From contig CAJURY010000023.1 in assembly GCA_910589155.1 (NCBI GenBank), positions 7,304 to 19,311 on the forward strand: a stretch of 12,008 bases of DNA. Direction: 5' to 3'. Source of the DNA: an uncultured Oscillospiraceae bacterium (GTDB lineage Bacteria > Bacillota > Clostridia > Oscillospirales > Oscillospiraceae). A model generated the notes under the pieces. The model was given only the letters and a program-made list of their open reading frames with translations. It ran no database searches and was not told where the DNA came from. Shown one piece after another: positions 11,108 to 12,008 of this stretch (positions within the stretch are counted from its first letter, which is position 1; the number at the start of each line of letters is the position of its first letter). The position numbers and the translations under genes are program-made.

Positions 11108-12008
11108 TTACTCCTCATTAAAAATGTCAATTATCAATGCTGCTCCATGAAAAGGCATAGAAACAAGCAAGAGAATCGCCGCACTTGTGCCTGCTGCAAT
11201 GGTGCTCATACCAAAAGTAGGTATTGAAAGTCCTGCGGCAACACCACCACAATATGCAGCAGCAGAATCCAACGTCCATGCGACAGCACTAAACGTATTT
11301 TTGGCTTTTTCTGGTGTAGAAAATCTGTCAACAACAAAATCGTTTATTGCACTTTCTGCATTTTTTACAGTACTCTGAACCCATTTCACTGTACTTATAA
11401 CTGCATGTTTTGTCCTATTCCATACATGTGCTACCGTATTTGATACCAAATTCCATGCGCTACCTACCCGTTTTTTCACACCTTCCCAAATCTTATTTGC
11501 TATCTCTGCAACTTTCTTAACCGAATTCAACACTATATCAGGATTAATCATTACAATACGACCGTCTGGATCAACCCCTAAAACTGGATTATTATTGCAA
11601 TAAGCAAACATATTGGTACCGAGGAAGGCCTGGCCGGTACTGCCGTAGGAGTCGGCGTTTATGAATCTGGAGATAGCGGGGTCATAATAACGGCTTTGCA
11701 GATAATAGAAGCCGGTTTCGGTATCATAATAATAGCCACGGTAGCGGATTGGGTTGACATGGGCAATGTGATTCGGGTAAGCCTCCAGGGAAAGGATTGC
11801 GCCGGAAGAGCCTTTTACCGAAGTCATTTTACCCCAGGGGTCATACTCGTAGGAGGCGACCAGGGTGGGATAGTAGGTCTGGGACGTGCTATTATAGTCG
11901 CTTCTGTAGATCGCCTCCACGTCGCCTTGCAGGTTCTTGGCGTAATAGTAATTGGTGAAGCGGGCGTCCCCGGCGTTTTTCACCCCTACGCCTACAATCG
12001 CGCCCTTT
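11108..12008 (-). CDS. Rhs family protein, C-terminal part with a hydrophobic toxin (5' end outside window)
   Basis: The frame is open to the window edge, with no stop upstream, so this may be the end of a full-length Rhs/WapA-like gene or another orphan. Rhs proteins form a shell of YD repeats that encloses and delivers a C-terminal toxin. Numbering from the in-frame GTG at 11983: YEYDPWGK 45-52, PIRYRGYYYD 78-87, LQSRYYDP 95-102, FAYCNNNP 126-133, pretoxin DPDG 138-141. The toxin (about 142-291) has an amphipathic helical region with regularly spaced Trp/Val (VGSAWNLVSNTVAHVW), then a strongly hydrophobic end (about 234-287, AGLSIPTFGMSTIAAGTSA and onward). No catalytic motif is visible. 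A membrane-disrupting role is suggested by this and by the partner 57-aa membrane protein. Confidence 0.82.
   Translation of the reverse strand, partial: KGAIVGVGVKNAGDARFTNYYYAKNLQGDVEAIYRSDYNSTSQTYYPTLVASYEYDPWGKMTSVKGSSGAILSLEAYPNHIAHVNPIRYRGYYYDTETGFYYLQSRYYDPAISRFINADSYGSTGQAFLGTNMFAYCNNNPVLGVDPDGRIVMINPDIVLNSVKKVAEIANKIWEGVKKRVGSAWNLVSNTVAHVWNRTKHAVISTVKWVQSTVKNAESAINDFVVDRFSTPEKAKNTFSAVAWTLDSAAAYCGGVAAGLSIPTFGMSTIAAGTSAAILLLVSMPFHGAALIIDIFNEE
11586..12008 (-). repeat. Rhs core repeat, copy 1 (continues past the window)
   Basis: This core copy matches 7627-8048 closely at the DNA level and includes the AIVGVGVKNAG region at the window edge. Copies 2 and 3 match its inner part. Confidence 0.85.

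Noticed and set aside
7627..12008. CRISPR or insertion-sequence explanation for the repeated blocks
   Set aside because: The repeats are 320 nt or longer, code for Rhs core protein in frame, and are spaced by unique genes. There are no short spacers, terminal inverted repeats or transposase.
1..12008. tRNA or rRNA genes and riboswitches
   Set aside because: I saw no cloverleaf, conserved rRNA stretch or recognisable riboswitch core in any leader; the leaders are short.

Overview
The window looks like a Clostridia chromosome (Firmicutes; probably an Oscillospiraceae-type gut organism). The evidence is strong Gram-positive Shine-Dalgarno sites (AGGAGG, GGTGAT), consensus sigma-A promoters (TTGACA-17-TATAAT and TTGACA-17-TATAGT), a DUF6809-type small protein, a DegV protein, and a Firmicutes-style Rhs/WapA-like polymorphic toxin locus. 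This placement is inferred from gene content and signals only.

Left part (1-1245): four small genes in two divergent pairs. A ribbon-helix-helix protein (minus) faces a DUF6809-like protein (plus) across an AT-rich promoter region. An XRE/Cro-type repressor (minus) faces a 50-aa protein (plus) across a short region holding the palindrome GGAC-N5-GTCC, a likely operator. A GC-rich hairpin with a T-run ends the XRE gene.

Middle part (1408-5440): a compact four-gene minus-strand operon, MarR regulator -> iron-type alcohol dehydrogenase -> aldehyde dehydrogenase -> DegV lipid-binding protein. The genes overlap or are 3-16 nt apart. One near-consensus promoter carries two copies of a 14-bp inverted repeat, one over the -35 and one just downstream of the -10, which suggests MarR autoregulation. 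A strong terminator follows DegV. The enzymes could interconvert an alcohol, its aldehyde and the acid; DegV binds fatty acids, so a fatty alcohol/aldehyde substrate is a reasonable guess.

Right part (5434-12008): a minus-strand array of polymorphic-toxin cassettes. Transcription would run right to left. The right edge is the 3' part of an Rhs gene, followed by three 5'-truncated 'orphan' units. Each unit is a near-repeat of the Rhs core end, a different C-terminal toxin, and a different immunity gene. Two further immunity-like genes at the distal end are preceded only by short open-frame scraps that may be toxin leftovers. The orphan toxin parts lack a recognisable start signal, whereas the immunity genes mostly have their own ribosome-binding sites. 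The cassettes include a caspase-like protease candidate, two toxins sharing a His-rich PHDHxW motif, and a hydrophobic, probably membrane-acting toxin paired with a 57-aa two-helix membrane protein. A rho-independent terminator at 5434-5470 closes the array just before the MarR promoter.
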